From: Caenorhabditis elegans
Lineage: Eukaryota > Nematoda > Chromadorea > Rhabditida > Rhabditidae
Direction of reading: 5' to 3'
Assembly (NCBI RefSeq): GCF_000002985.6
Contig: NC_003283.11
Coordinates: 5,146,001 to 5,210,000 of the forward strand
Length of the DNA: 64,000 nucleotides
In this document: positions 34,927-45,238 of the stretch, piece after piece
How the letters are laid out: every line of letters starts with the position of its first letter
How positions within the stretch are numbered: position 1 is the stretch's first letter
The notes under the pieces: generated by a model
What the model was told of the DNA's origin: nothing
Databases searched by the model: none
The model's input: the letters and a program-made list of their open reading frames with translations, nothing else
Translations under genes and position numbers: made by a program

Positions 34927-35911
34927 GCCGACACGAAGGTCCATCCAACGATCGAGGAGAATGTGGAAAAATTGACGTTAGCGAGGAAATTGCACTGTCG
35001 ATTTCCCCTAATGATCGATACGAATTCGTTTCTGGAATTTGTGGCGCCAAAGGTTGACTCACGACAACATCCGCGTCGAAAACGCACTCAAGGAGACGTT
35101 AAAATCGATAAATGTCGGTTGAGCGTCCAGAAGTGGCGATCGATACGGATGTTACGAGAAAACCAGACAGCGACCTCAAATTATCAGAAAACGAGTAGAA
35201 AACCACCTGGAAAATTGATCGATACTGAGAAAATTGCTCTAGCATTTTCCGTTCGACGATTTCCCCCACTCAAAAAACTCAAAATAGCAGACTGTGTTGG
35301 AACCGTGGAGAAGAAGAAGCGTAGAACGGTCAAAATCTGGAATTTAAATACGCGTGGCTGAAGGAGATTGACCGTATCGGCGCTGATTCCCATCCAAAGG
35401 AGCCAACCAGATCTCATCGACATCGCAGGAGTTGCACGCACGAATCTCATCCTCATCTTGGGGAACGCTCTATGAAGGATTTCATCTCGAGAAAGTCTAA
35501 AAATTCGAATTTGCGACGATTTTGCTGGAAATCTGCGTTTTCCCAAAGAAATTTGGGTGATTTTCGGCAAAATTCGATCAAAAGTGAAGATTATCGATTA
35601 TTCCGACCTGAAAAAATTCAAAATATCCGGTTTTCCTCCGAAACATGCTGAATTCTATCCAAATCCACTGAACCACCACTAAAATTCGTTGAAAATGATT
35701 TTGCGCGTGGGTTACGGTAGCAGCGCGGTGAACCTCACAGATTGTGCACGGTGAACATTAGTCATGGTCCCCCCCTAAAATTATTCGAATTTTTGGGATT
35801 GGCCTACGATTTTGTTCATTTTTTGACACTTTTTGATGATTTTCCTTCGTTTCTTTTCGTAATTTTTCGTAAAAAAATAGTTTTCAATAGAATTATTAGT
35901 TTAAATTCAGC

Positions 35912-37717
35912 ATGGTACCGAACAAAGCAGCCGGACAACCCAAAAAGAGCACTCCACCACCCGCGATTGAGATTCCGATGCCACCACCCGCGATTCCCAC
36001 CAATGTAAGCATTTTTTATTGAAAAATTATTAAATATTCCGATTTAAAAAGTGACTTTCACCTAAAAATATGACACATAATTGACAGCCGGTGCCACCGT
36101 TGCCCGCGATTGTCAATTACCATGAGAAATGTTGAGACGGGCACACAGTCCAGTGATTCACAGCAATCACAGGACGTGATGCTTAGTTTCAATATTTCCC
36201 ACCGCTTTCTATAATTAATTTGCCGAAATCTGGTTCTCGGAGCGCGTTTTTAACGCCTTCCTGCCAAATGAGATCCTGCGTAAAGAGAATTCGAGCATTT
36301 TAATTCATAGTTTTGACTTAACACGAGAAAAAGTAGAAACGGGAACACAGCCTAGCGATTCACACGCAATCGCGGGGCGTGATTCTTAGTTCAACATTTT
36401 TCCACCGCTTCCTTTTCAATAAAATGCCGAAGTTTGGTTCTCGGATCGTGTGCTGGCACTTTCCTGCCAAATGAGTTCCTGCGTAAAGAAACTTCGAGCA
36501 TTACCTTGATACCAAATTCTAATAAAAATTTCTTTAAATATTTATACAGACGAGTGTTGTTTCAGGCAGTGGGCGAGGATACACCGACTCTCCAGGACGG
36601 GGCGCAGGCAAAGCACACAGCTTCGCCGCCAACCCTGCCGGATGATGCCGAGACTATCGTGCAATCACTGCCAACATCATCCGCGACCACCGCCAACGAG
36701 GAAACTCTAGGAGGTGATTAAGTATTCGAAGAAACGAACTGGAAAGTGCGATAATGTGCTGAATTCGGATCGATATTTTTGAAAGGAGAACATAGTGTGC
36801 GACAATGAGGAATAGTCACGACTCGAGAAATCGAGGACGATGGCACTATCCCTTTGCCGACCACGTGGACTCCGGACAAAAATAGAACATTTAGAATTCA
36901 CATAATTATTTCATTATTTCAGCTCTATTGGAAGCTTGGAGCGCTATGCAGGTGTCAGTCGGGGAGAGCACGCAGAAGGTAGAGAGCTGCCTCGCTACGA
37001 TGACCACCCACTTGGGCGAGTCACGAGACGAGACAGCTGTCACCAACGCGGCCCTTGACAACATCCGCGGAATGGTTAGCCGACTGGAAGGTATAGTATT
37101 GGTTTGTCATCGTGCTTCCACCCTAATTGTGAATTCTTTTAGAGAAGATTGCTGGGAGCCACGCCACGCTGATCCAGGACTTGGACCATCTGAAGAGAGC
37201 TGGAGAAGATCATCGTGTGACCATCGGCAACATCAACACCCGCGTTTCCCGCAACTCGTGCCTCGACGTCTCTGCACATGCCTACTCGATCTTTGGAAAC
37301 AATGGTCTGGTGAATGCCAAGATCATTGTTGAAGCCACGACCGCGTACGGCCGCGAGCTCTCGATCATCACGATCGACACAGCCGGCTACTACTCGCGTA
37401 CGGGCTTTACAAAGACGAGTAGGGAGGCGAGAACGGAGAGTCCGAGGATGAGCAAAATAAGAGAAGATGTTGTTAGATGGGCGAGAGGGCAAGGTACTGA
37501 GCGGTGCTATGAGTACCGGGCAAGTTGGATGGATTACTTTCCATTCCAATGCTTGCTCGGATGCGCATGTGTGTCCTCTCGTACCCCACCATCCGCGCAC
37601 CATGATAACTCCGAGCCCTGCGAAACTCGTCGAATGGCGCAGCTCTGCACGATTTCTACTATGAAATCGGCGAAGAGCGCTCCATTTGAAGAAATCCAAG
37701 TCCTCCACATCGCCTGA
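35912..37717 (+). CDS. Predicted spliced accessory gene in the BEL/Pao leader
   Basis: Four exons join in frame with GT/AG junctions: 35912-36004, 36566-36713, 36923-37090 and 37143-37717; 984 bases, 327 residues. An acceptor (AAATTCAG) one base before the ATG suggests a spliced leader exon upstream. The product has a Lys/Pro-rich start (MVPNKAAGQPKKSTPPPAIE), an acidic Thr/Ser stretch, and a heptad-like region from exon 3 into exon 4 (VESCLATMTTHLGESRDETA, later GNINTRVSR) that looks like a coiled coil. The C-terminal third shows no family. Exon 4 contains another good donor at 37491 (CAAG/GTACTG), so the real 3' end may differ. No function is known; it could be a second structural protein or a captured host gene. 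Confidence 0.5.
36137..36506 (+). repeat. Tandem duplication within accessory-gene intron 1
   Basis: Two copies of about 165 bp, 36137-36302 and 36341-36506, share GATTCACA, GGACGTGAT/GGGCGTGAT, CCACCGCTT, GGTTCTCGGA and TTTCCTGCCAAATGAG. They are diverged, thus older than the last insertion. Confidence 0.75.
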
Positions 37718-39535
37718 GTAGTGCAGCCAACCCATCATCCACGTCTAATCAAGAATTCACAACATCAACAGCCTCGAAATCAATCTAGTTCGAAACCTGC
37801 ACTCAAAAAACCGGAAAAAGAAAGCAGAATGGCATGATCAACAACCGCGATACTACAGATTCCCCAGCCCCGGAGCATTTGAGCAGAAGGCGGGAAAGAA
37901 GGAAAGCAACCAAGGAAAACGAGGTGGGTTTGCGTTTTATTCCGGGGAAAAGAGAATGAGTTGAGGAAAAGCTGAGGGAAAAGAGACTGAACTCCGTGAA
38001 TTAGAAGTTCCTTTAGGAGGAGAGTGCTCTGACCAGCTCCAGGACGCCAGTCAAGAAATTGATTGGCTAGTACCAGAAAATGGACAGAAAGAGAAGGCGG
38101 AGCACTAGCTCTGACCTTCGATCCACTACTACCTACCACAAGTTGAACTTTCTAATAATCGTTGTTAGTTTGTTCTTTTATTACCCGTTTCCTACTCAAC
38201 TATTCCACCACCCGCGTTTATTTCTCAAATCTCACCCAACACCTGCGTCCTTCCCCGTTTCTCCCCAGTCTCTTTAACTCCGTCATGGCATGAGGGGCTG
38301 TAATATTAGCTATAATTTATCTCCCAATAAAACCGTTACAAATAGCCTTTCTCTCCATTCATCGCTTATTATCATGAGTCTCTAACTCAATCATTATCTT
38401 TAATTAAAATTATTATTATCCATTAAAAAGTCTGAGGGAGAAAGGATCCAGCCTATTTAGTTCCGAGTTACCACCACTACCACAGATCTTCCCCGTAAGA
38501 CTGTTGATGATTAATTCAATCAATAGTACTTAAGAGGAATGACAGATGGAAGAACTTAAAAATACTTAAATATTTAAAAATTAATAAAAATAAAACATCA
38601 AATTAAATACTCCAATTCCGAATCTATGTAGCGTTCATTCTTTGGATTAGAGTCATTTAAAAACTTAAATAAAAATAAAAAACAAGGTTATAGAGGTTGT
38701 GAAGGTCGTGACAAGGACACTGTGAGACAGATATCTCCTGTGCGGGCCGTTGCGATCTTTACACCTCTTGTCCCTTTGATCAGTTTAATAGTACATCGAC
38801 GATTGAATAGGAACTGACCGGGACGATTCACGAGGAAATGTGAACCAAAAAATTATCTGTATTGAATGACACAGCTGAGCTTGCGCGCTTTAAGTTACGG
38901 TTAGGATTTGAAACTAGTTGGTTATAACACGTGATCGATTGTCTAGAGTCCAGTGGCAGCATGACTCTGGCTATTAAACATGAAATCCGTGCTGACTGTC
39001 ATATTAGAAAATGGCCATTCTAGACAGTACAGAACATAATACATCTTGTGAATATTTCTTTCCGTTTCCTTTTCTTACCACACATTGTACGTATGTGGCC
39101 TGAGTGAGAAAAGGAACAGCAGTTGAAATACAGATAAATTTTGGGAAACTACCCCGCAGAACCCCAGTCATCGATCCCTTTTCTTTCAGAACACAGTGTG
39201 AGACTGAGTGATGATTATCATGCGCTTGTGTGTGAGGGATTATCTACTTAGAGTCGGGTCACGCAATTAAACATATATTTAATACGACCACTCACTCATA
39301 AGTTAGAATAACCCCTCACGCGCGCGCAAAAAGCCCCATCTCAGCATCCTCGCACCCATCTTAACTCCTCAATAAAACAAAAAAATCGCCTCGATCCAGC
39401 CAAATTCAAATGCATTCCGGAATGCGTAGGAACCCGAGGCATTATAATGCTGGTAGAGTTTGACTCCAAAGAGAAACCATTCTTTGAACAACTTCATTTT
39501 TTGGATCTCGCCACCAAGGTCCCTGAGACTGTACA
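37718..39535 (+). other. Element leader without a recognised gene
   Basis: Sequence of mixed composition between the accessory gene and the hairpin array. Several AATAAA words occur (for example near 38329). No coding frame or clear repeat was recognised. Confidence 0.5.
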
Positions 39536-39542
39536 CAAATAC

Positions 39543-39917
39543 GAATTCCAAATCCCTATCTCTGTCCAAATTCACTGTTTGGATTGGAATTCACCAAAAA
39601 CTAAAATTCCAATCCCTATCTCTGTCCAAATTCACTGTTTGGATTGGAATTAACCAAAAAATACGAATTCCAAATCCCTATCTCTGTCCAAATTCACTGT
39701 TTGGATTGGAATTCACCAAAAAAAAATACGAATTCCAAATCCCTATCTCTGTCCAAATTCACTGTTTGGATTGGAATTCACCAAAAAAAAAATACGAATT
39801 CCAAATCCCTATCTCTGTCCAAATTCACTGTTTGGATTGGAATTCACCAAAAAAAAAAAATAATATAAAAGTTCCAAATCCCTATCTCTGTCCAAATTCA
39901 CTGTTTGGATTGGAACT
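39543..39917 (+). repeat. Array of six hairpin-forming repeats before gag
   Basis: Six units of 47-50 bp spaced about 60-74 bp apart: 39543-39592, 39605-39651, 39665-39714, 39730-39779, 39796-39845 and 39870-39917, separated by A-rich spacers that lengthen along the array. Each unit has an outer stem (GAATTCCAAATCC with GGATTGGAATTC) and an inner stem (TCCAAA, loop TTCACTG, TTTGGA). The last unit has G and C at the paired places where the others have A and T. The array ends about 150 bp before the gag ATG, where packaging, dimerisation or translation signals of LTR elements usually lie. Function is inference. Confidence 0.88.
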
Positions 39918-40064
39918 CACAAATCAAATCATAAAATTCCTTCAGACTTTATTTCTCTCTTATCCTCTATTATTCTTCATTTTTCAATTTATATTGTCTA
40001 ATAGTTAATAATTAAAGGTTACTGGATTAATATTGTCCTCGGGCAATTACCCTCGACTTAAATT

Positions 40065-42605
40065 ATGGCGTCCTTGAACAATGGCCCAATATACCCGGAC
40101 CGTAGCGACCACACGTCACCAGGGCAGGACGCACGGATCCCACCATCAACCGCGACTGAAAGAGTGACCGCAGGTCGGACGAAAAAGAGAAATACTTCTC
40201 TCGCGATCCGTCTTGTAGGACCTCTGAAACGTCGCATCAACCAAAAAATTGAGATCGCTAAGCGTGTCTTAGCTGAATCGGAAGCAAAGATGAAAATCTT
40301 CCCTACCATGCCACCTCACCATCTTATCAGCGATGAGGACGCAACTTACCTCGATGCACTACTAATTCGGCTTCAGACCGTCTTAGGGGCACTCGAAGGA
40401 ATGCGCGACTTCATTGACGATAAGTTTGGCGATCCGGAAATGGTGGAAAATCCGAATCAGCAAGCATACTATCAGGAAGTTATCGAACTACTCGAGAAGT
40501 CCAAAGCATCTACTTTCGCGACTCATCTGAGACGCGAAATTGAAACGCTGCGGATGGAAATGAGAGTGAGAAACATCCCGATCTCATCTTTTGACGCTTC
40601 TACACTGGAAGCCACGGACGCGGAAGCAGGAGCTGTGACTGACGAAGATGAGGTCGATGGGGAGATGGAGCTGGAACCGACGGTGGAAGATCAAGCTCAC
40701 AGAAGCTCAGGCCAACATCGTACGGTAACCAACCTCCGTACTTTTCACGAAGCCTCAAACTCGCCAGCAGGAACTCCACTTTCGAATCGTTCGAGGCTTT
40801 CATGGGATTACGGCGCGATGACTCTTCAAGACGAGTTACGATACTCGTACATGATGGGCCGCGTCGAGTCACAAGTAGATCAGTCAACACCCGCGTCAAA
40901 TCGAGGAAATGGCACTCGTACATTGACTGAACAACAACAACTTCATGGTACATCATCAGCACTTCAGGGGGTGGTCCAAGGGAAACGTGAGCAGATCGAA
41001 CAGGGCCCGCATGACACCCCCACTCTCAGGAATGATGTCCCCACGAATAAGGGACCAGGTACGCTCACAACGACCGAGTATGCTGGACCAGTCTTGCCAA
41101 CACGTAGAGACAGAGATCTCACGATGAATCATGCAAGTGCTGGAACTCATACAGAGTCAAACTTCCACCCAACTCCAGGAGAAGCACCTCCTCAAGCGCA
41201 GGTCGGAGATCCTCTGTCGAGACAGATGGTGTCGGCTCTTGAAAAAATTATTCAAGGTCAGAACCAACTGCAGTCAGAGGTTCAATCATACCGCGACTTG
41301 ATAAATGGGCTCACTGAACGAGTGGGAGAATTGGAAGCACCTAAAATTGTCTCTCAAATCAAATCCAACAAAAAAATAGTCAACGATATTCAATCTGACC
41401 AAAGTTCCGATGAGGACGACGAACTGCCACGAAAGACTCGGAGAAATATTCGATATGTCGAGGTGAAGAAGTCGAGTTCTCTGGAAACCCAAGGTCTTTT
41501 GAAATATCTTGACAAATTCGACGGGTCCACGAATCTGAAAACTTTTCTCACTGATTTTAACGAATCGGTGATGAAAAACAGAAATCTGAAACCCACCAAT
41601 AAATTTATGATTTTAAAAACGCACCTGTTGGGCAAAGCACGAGACTGTATCTCGAACAGCAGTGCTCCGGCTGAGGCAATTGAGAAAACCATCGGATCAC
41701 TGAATTCGATTCACGGGAAAGACGAAAACAAAACTAGTTTGCTAGCAAAAATCCACGCCGTCGGTTTCCCACAGTCGGATGTAAAGGAGATGAGAAGAGC
41801 AGTGGTGCGACATTCCAATCTGGCCGAACAGTTGACACTCACCGGTATTGCAGAGAATGATGAGAGGACGTTCACGCCTCTTACGTCTCGACTACCCCAA
41901 GCAATCCGCACTCGAGTCACTCAATACTGGGGTCAGAAAGGAGAAGACGCCACGTTCCACGAGATCTTTGACTTTGTCAACAAATGCATTGATGACATAG
42001 CAAGAGAATCCGTGCTAGCTCTCAAACATCTCCCTTTCACCGGCCAAAATGAAACTAGCGGACATGGACTCGAGTTCCCGTATGAGGTTACTCTCAACGT
42101 AGCCACAGCCTACAAGGATCTAGGAAACCTGAAGAAGACCAAGTATTTGGCTGATAGCCCTGTGTTTAAACCAGCGGACCATCCAGACAAGTATTTTGAT
42201 ACTTCTTCAGGTGAGTTGTTGGAAGGGTGGTATGCACCGGGCAAAGGTGGTCCAATTACCAAACTCCTCCCGAAGACATTTCCAGTCCAGGACGAAAACC
42301 CTAAGAGTCCATGTCGAGCATGCGGAAAACGACACTCTAGTTTGAGATGTACGCTCTCCAGCAAGGCGTTCAGACAGGCGCTCAGGGATACCAAGCTGTG
42401 TCCAATTTGCACGGGTCGACACAGTATCGAACGATGCAGATGCACACTGGTATGTGTATTCTGTCAAGGTATGCATCACGCGGGTGGATGCACAAAGAAA
42501 GAGTATTATCGAGACATGAAAAACTACCCAGATGACGCCCCTCCTGTGCAGCAGTTTTTTCGAGCTAGCCGGGAAGGCCGGCAATCGGGATCCAACCAGC
42601 AATAG
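40065..42605 (+). CDS. gag: Gag protein of the BEL/Pao element
   Basis: 846-residue open frame without introns. Parts in order: a basic N-terminus (residues 1-80), an acidic middle, a predicted coiled coil near residues 390-425 (MVSALEKIIQGQNQLQSEVQ), a DUF1759-like capsid region from about residue 475 (YLDKFDGSTNLKTFLTDFNE), and a Cys/His array at about 750-820 (CRACGKRHSSLRC, then CPICTGRHSIERC, then CVFCQGMHHAGGC). This pattern of three knuckles is typical of BEL/Pao gag and binds the element RNA in the particle. The ATG at 40065 is the first in frame and follows the hairpin array. The frame is intact, so it could form particles if expressed. Confidence 0.88.
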   Translation: MASLNNGPIYPDRSDHTSPGQDARIPPSTATERVTAGRTKKRNTSLAIRLVGPLKRRINQKIEIAKRVLAESEAKMKIFPTMPPHHLISDEDATYLDALLIRLQTVLGALEGMRDFIDDKFGDPEMVENPNQQAYYQEVIELLEKSKASTFATHLRREIETLRMEMRVRNIPISSFDASTLEATDAEAGAVTDEDEVDGEMELEPTVEDQAHRSSGQHRTVTNLRTFHEASNSPAGTPLSNRSRLSWDYGAMTLQDELRYSYMMGRVESQVDQSTPASNRGNGTRTLTEQQQLHGTSSALQGVVQGKREQIEQGPHDTPTLRNDVPTNKGPGTLTTTEYAGPVLPTRRDRDLTMNHASAGTHTESNFHPTPGEAPPQAQVGDPLSRQMVSALEKIIQGQNQLQSEVQSYRDLINGLTERVGELEAPKIVSQIKSNKKIVNDIQSDQSSDEDDELPRKTRRNIRYVEVKKSSSLETQGLLKYLDKFDGSTNLKTFLTDFNESVMKNRNLKPTNKFMILKTHLLGKARDCISNSSAPAEAIEKTIGSLNSIHGKDENKTSLLAKIHAVGFPQSDVKEMRRAVVRHSNLAEQLTLTGIAENDERTFTPLTSRLPQAIRTRVTQYWGQKGEDATFHEIFDFVNKCIDDIARESVLALKHLPFTGQNETSGHGLEFPYEVTLNVATAYKDLGNLKKTKYLADSPVFKPADHPDKYFDTSSGELLEGWYAPGKGGPITKLLPKTFPVQDENPKSPCRACGKRHSSLRCTLSSKAFRQALRDTKLCPICTGRHSIERCRCTLVCVFCQGMHHAGGCTKKEYYRDMKNYPDDAPPVQQFFRASREGRQSGSNQQ

Positions 42606-44718
42606 GCAGGCCTGGGCAGGCACGGGGACAACACCATCGTACCCTGTCCCCCAGGTCGCATTGCAACCGACATCTCAAATATCATGTCCGATTTTTCTTC
42701 CATCACCACCCGCGCATTCACTTGACAGCAACACTTTTCTCTCTTTTCTTCCAACAACAGATCCGCAACAAGTCCCAGCAAAACCAGATGTAGAACTATT
42801 TGCAGCGGCTATTTCCCGATCGAAACCAGCACACCAGCTGGCGCCGGAAAAGTCGGTACGCGATGAAGGACTTTCTTTTATATGTCTGCGCACCAAGGTC
42901 AACGATTGCATCCTGACTCTTATAAATTCGGGAGCATCGCTATCCCTTCTTGCCTATGACTGTGCGGCAAAGCTCAAAATGAAAGTCTTCGCGATGATAA
43001 ATATGTATCTCTCTGGTTTCAACGGTGCGACCAATAACAATTTATACGTGTTCAAACTGCAGCTAAGGGGAAGAAGCTCACAGACAAAGCTCACCTTAAT
43101 GTTAGCAGGTATTGAACAAATGCCCGAAACCCCGAAAAAAGTACCGGTCTTCTCCGAGGAGGATCGAACATGCATGGAGAAAAATCTAATTGATGAAACT
43201 TCAACGCATGTGACGACCTTACTCGATAATCAGGCACCCAAAAACTGGAATTCAGCATTGATACTTCACGTAGTTCAGCAGCAGAGATTAGAGAAAATCG
43301 GAATTGAGGTACTATACTCTTCCGATTATTCCAAAAAATCATCCGCGAATGATCTACAAGCCTCATTCGGAAATAGCCTCAGATACTATTCTGAGGGCAT
43401 TTTAGAAGTTGCTTTCCTACCAAATGGGAATGAAGTGCGTCTGAATGACAGTTACGGCGTAGCTTTGAGAAGACTGGATGCCACAATAAATGCTCTAGGA
43501 TCCTTAAAATTCCCCAATTCAGTAAATCAATACCACAAATTTTTTGATACCCACGAGGAGACAGGCGCCATCGAGCTAGTGCCTCAGATCATGAGAATTA
43601 TGAGCAAAGATATCTGCAAAGGCTTGACTCAATTTCTCAGGCCGAGTGACATTGCCGATGTTGACCTGCTTCACTCAACCAAAAGAGATGACAAATGGAC
43701 TACTCCAAGTTTAGAGTTGTTTAGTAGTGAGTTTGGCTCAAGCATATTTGAGGGCACGGTTATTTGTCCAGCTGAAATCCAAAATTTGGTCCACTTTAAA
43801 ATCATCGATCCGTCGACGAAAAAGAAGAAGAGACCAATTGAGGAAAATGCTGAAACAACATCCGCGACCACCTTGACCATGACCATTCTCAAACTACCCA
43901 ACACCTCGGACTCAATAGTTCTATTTGGCTATACCAATTCTCTACGTAAATTAAAATACATAGCTTGTCGGGTTCTCACGTTCATTGCTGGTGGGACCGT
44001 TTTGCGACGACATAAATGGCCTCTAGGTGTAAATGTGCATGTAAACGAGTTTGAAAAAGAGGACGGTACTCGTACAGCGGTTGTTAGGTGCAAAGGAAAG
44101 TTGTTCAAAAGATCTGTGCGCCAACTCATTCATCTCGAAGTCGAGTCCTCGGACCCCGACAGTTTCCCTGAAAACATTAAGCAGGGAGATGATAAAGAGA
44201 GAATGATGGATGCGAGAAAGATCGTCCAACATCTGTCGACTACCTCACTGCCAAAGCCTTCAACTGCCCTCTTTGATCCTCGTAATGCCCATTACTCTCC
44301 TGAGCTGTTTCCTCGATCGACACTACCCAACCTTGCTGAAACGTCTGAGAATACCGATGACCTAAATACCCAAAACTTGAATATCCCCACCATACCGAAT
44401 CCCAATTCAATACCGAAGAAGCGACTGGAAGGACACGAGATTATCGGAGGAGATACGATTTTCGAAAACATCGACTTAGACTTACCGAACGAAGAGTATG
44501 AGGAAGCAGTAGTCAGACAGGAAGCAGAAGCTACCGAGGATATGCCCACGGCATATCCCGGTAGAACCCGGCCTGTACTCGCGAGGAAAGCCAAAAAACC
44601 TGTGTACTACAACTATTTCCATCATACCACGATTCAAGTCACGTCGTTGTTTTCAACCCCGGAGTGTTGTGAGATGGGCTGGGTTCCTGACCCATCTCTC
44701 AAATTAGTGACCTTTTGA
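42532..44718 (+). pseudogene. pol: Internally deleted pol of the BEL/Pao element
   Basis: Open frame overlapping the end of gag by 74 bases in the +1 frame, with its first ATG-like start not needed if it is read by frameshifting. It holds an aspartic-protease region (about residues 112-150, TLINSGASLSLLAYDCA) where the catalytic Asp is Asn. Next is the start of a BEL reverse transcriptase (VALRRLDATINALGSLKFPN, then ETGAIELVPQ). A region before the integrase (SLRKLKYIACRVLTFIAGG) and the integrase C-terminal domain (KWPLGVNVHVNEF) follow. The RT catalytic YVDD region, RNase H and integrase core are gone, yet the frame stays open. It runs into the 3' LTR before stopping. Confidence 0.8.
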
Positions 44719-45238
44719 GGATGTCTCCATGACTCTATCATGATCGCCATACCTCAAAACCTCTAATACAACTCTATTCAATCTCGTTTCCCCCTTAACT
44801 CGTCTCCAGTACGCTTCCTTCTTTGAATTCCCTCCAAATGGTCTCGCCGCGCCCTTAAAGGCGCAGCTCCCCCCTTTTCGTATAATTATCCCTGGCCTAA
44901 AACGTATGCCGCTCCGCTCACTTCACTTCGCTCTCTACGACCAAGTCAACAAGTCACCACGTCCACCACGTCTGGCTCCACACATTCCACCATCAATGTC
45001 GGCCTCGTTGAATGTCGGCCGCTCCACCGTGAGCGGCCGTCTTTGGACCTAATGACCTAAATTACTTGTTATTCTATGAGCAATAAAGGGGTTTTGTGGC
45101 ATACAATTGTGTTATCTTATTCACACCGCTTATCTCTTCTTCCTCGATGGCACTCCGCAACCGCCAGTATCTCTCTGGACGCTTAATATATTTGACGGCA
45201 GAGGTGTTTCGCCAACGCACTTATCTGAGCTGTCAACA
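44665..45238 (+). repeat. 3' LTR of the BEL/Pao element
   Basis: 574 bp, with only about seven base differences from 33696-34269. No clear polypurine tract precedes it; the last bases are CAACCCCGGAG. Confidence 0.93.

Larger units (their letters stand above)
33696..45238 (+). mobile_element. BEL/Pao-type LTR retrotransposon, pol-deleted
   Basis: 11,543-bp element between two 574-bp LTRs (33696-34269 and 44665-45238) that start TGTTG and end CAACA. The target duplication TCAAC is at 33691-33695 and 45239-45243. Coding sense is plus, opposite to the UGT it interrupts. Order: LTR, primer binding site, a leader of about 5.8 kb with tandem duplications and a predicted spliced accessory gene, a hairpin array, gag, a shortened pol frame, LTR. 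About seven differences were counted between the LTRs, so insertion was recent. Family evidence is the DUF1759-like gag, the Cys/His array of BEL type and the WPLG integrase C-terminus. Most of RT, RNase H and the integrase core are missing, so movement would need a helper. Confidence 0.93.

Noticed and set aside
37139-37738. 199-codon minus-strand frame within the BEL/Pao leader
   Set aside because: It overlaps accessory exon 4 on the other strand. It has no domain and runs against the element's transcription; the spliced plus-strand model explains the region better.
39543-39917. CRISPR array
   Set aside because: Spacers are A-rich linkers, repeats are imperfect inverted structures, and the host is a eukaryote; it is a tandem hairpin array in a retrotransposon.
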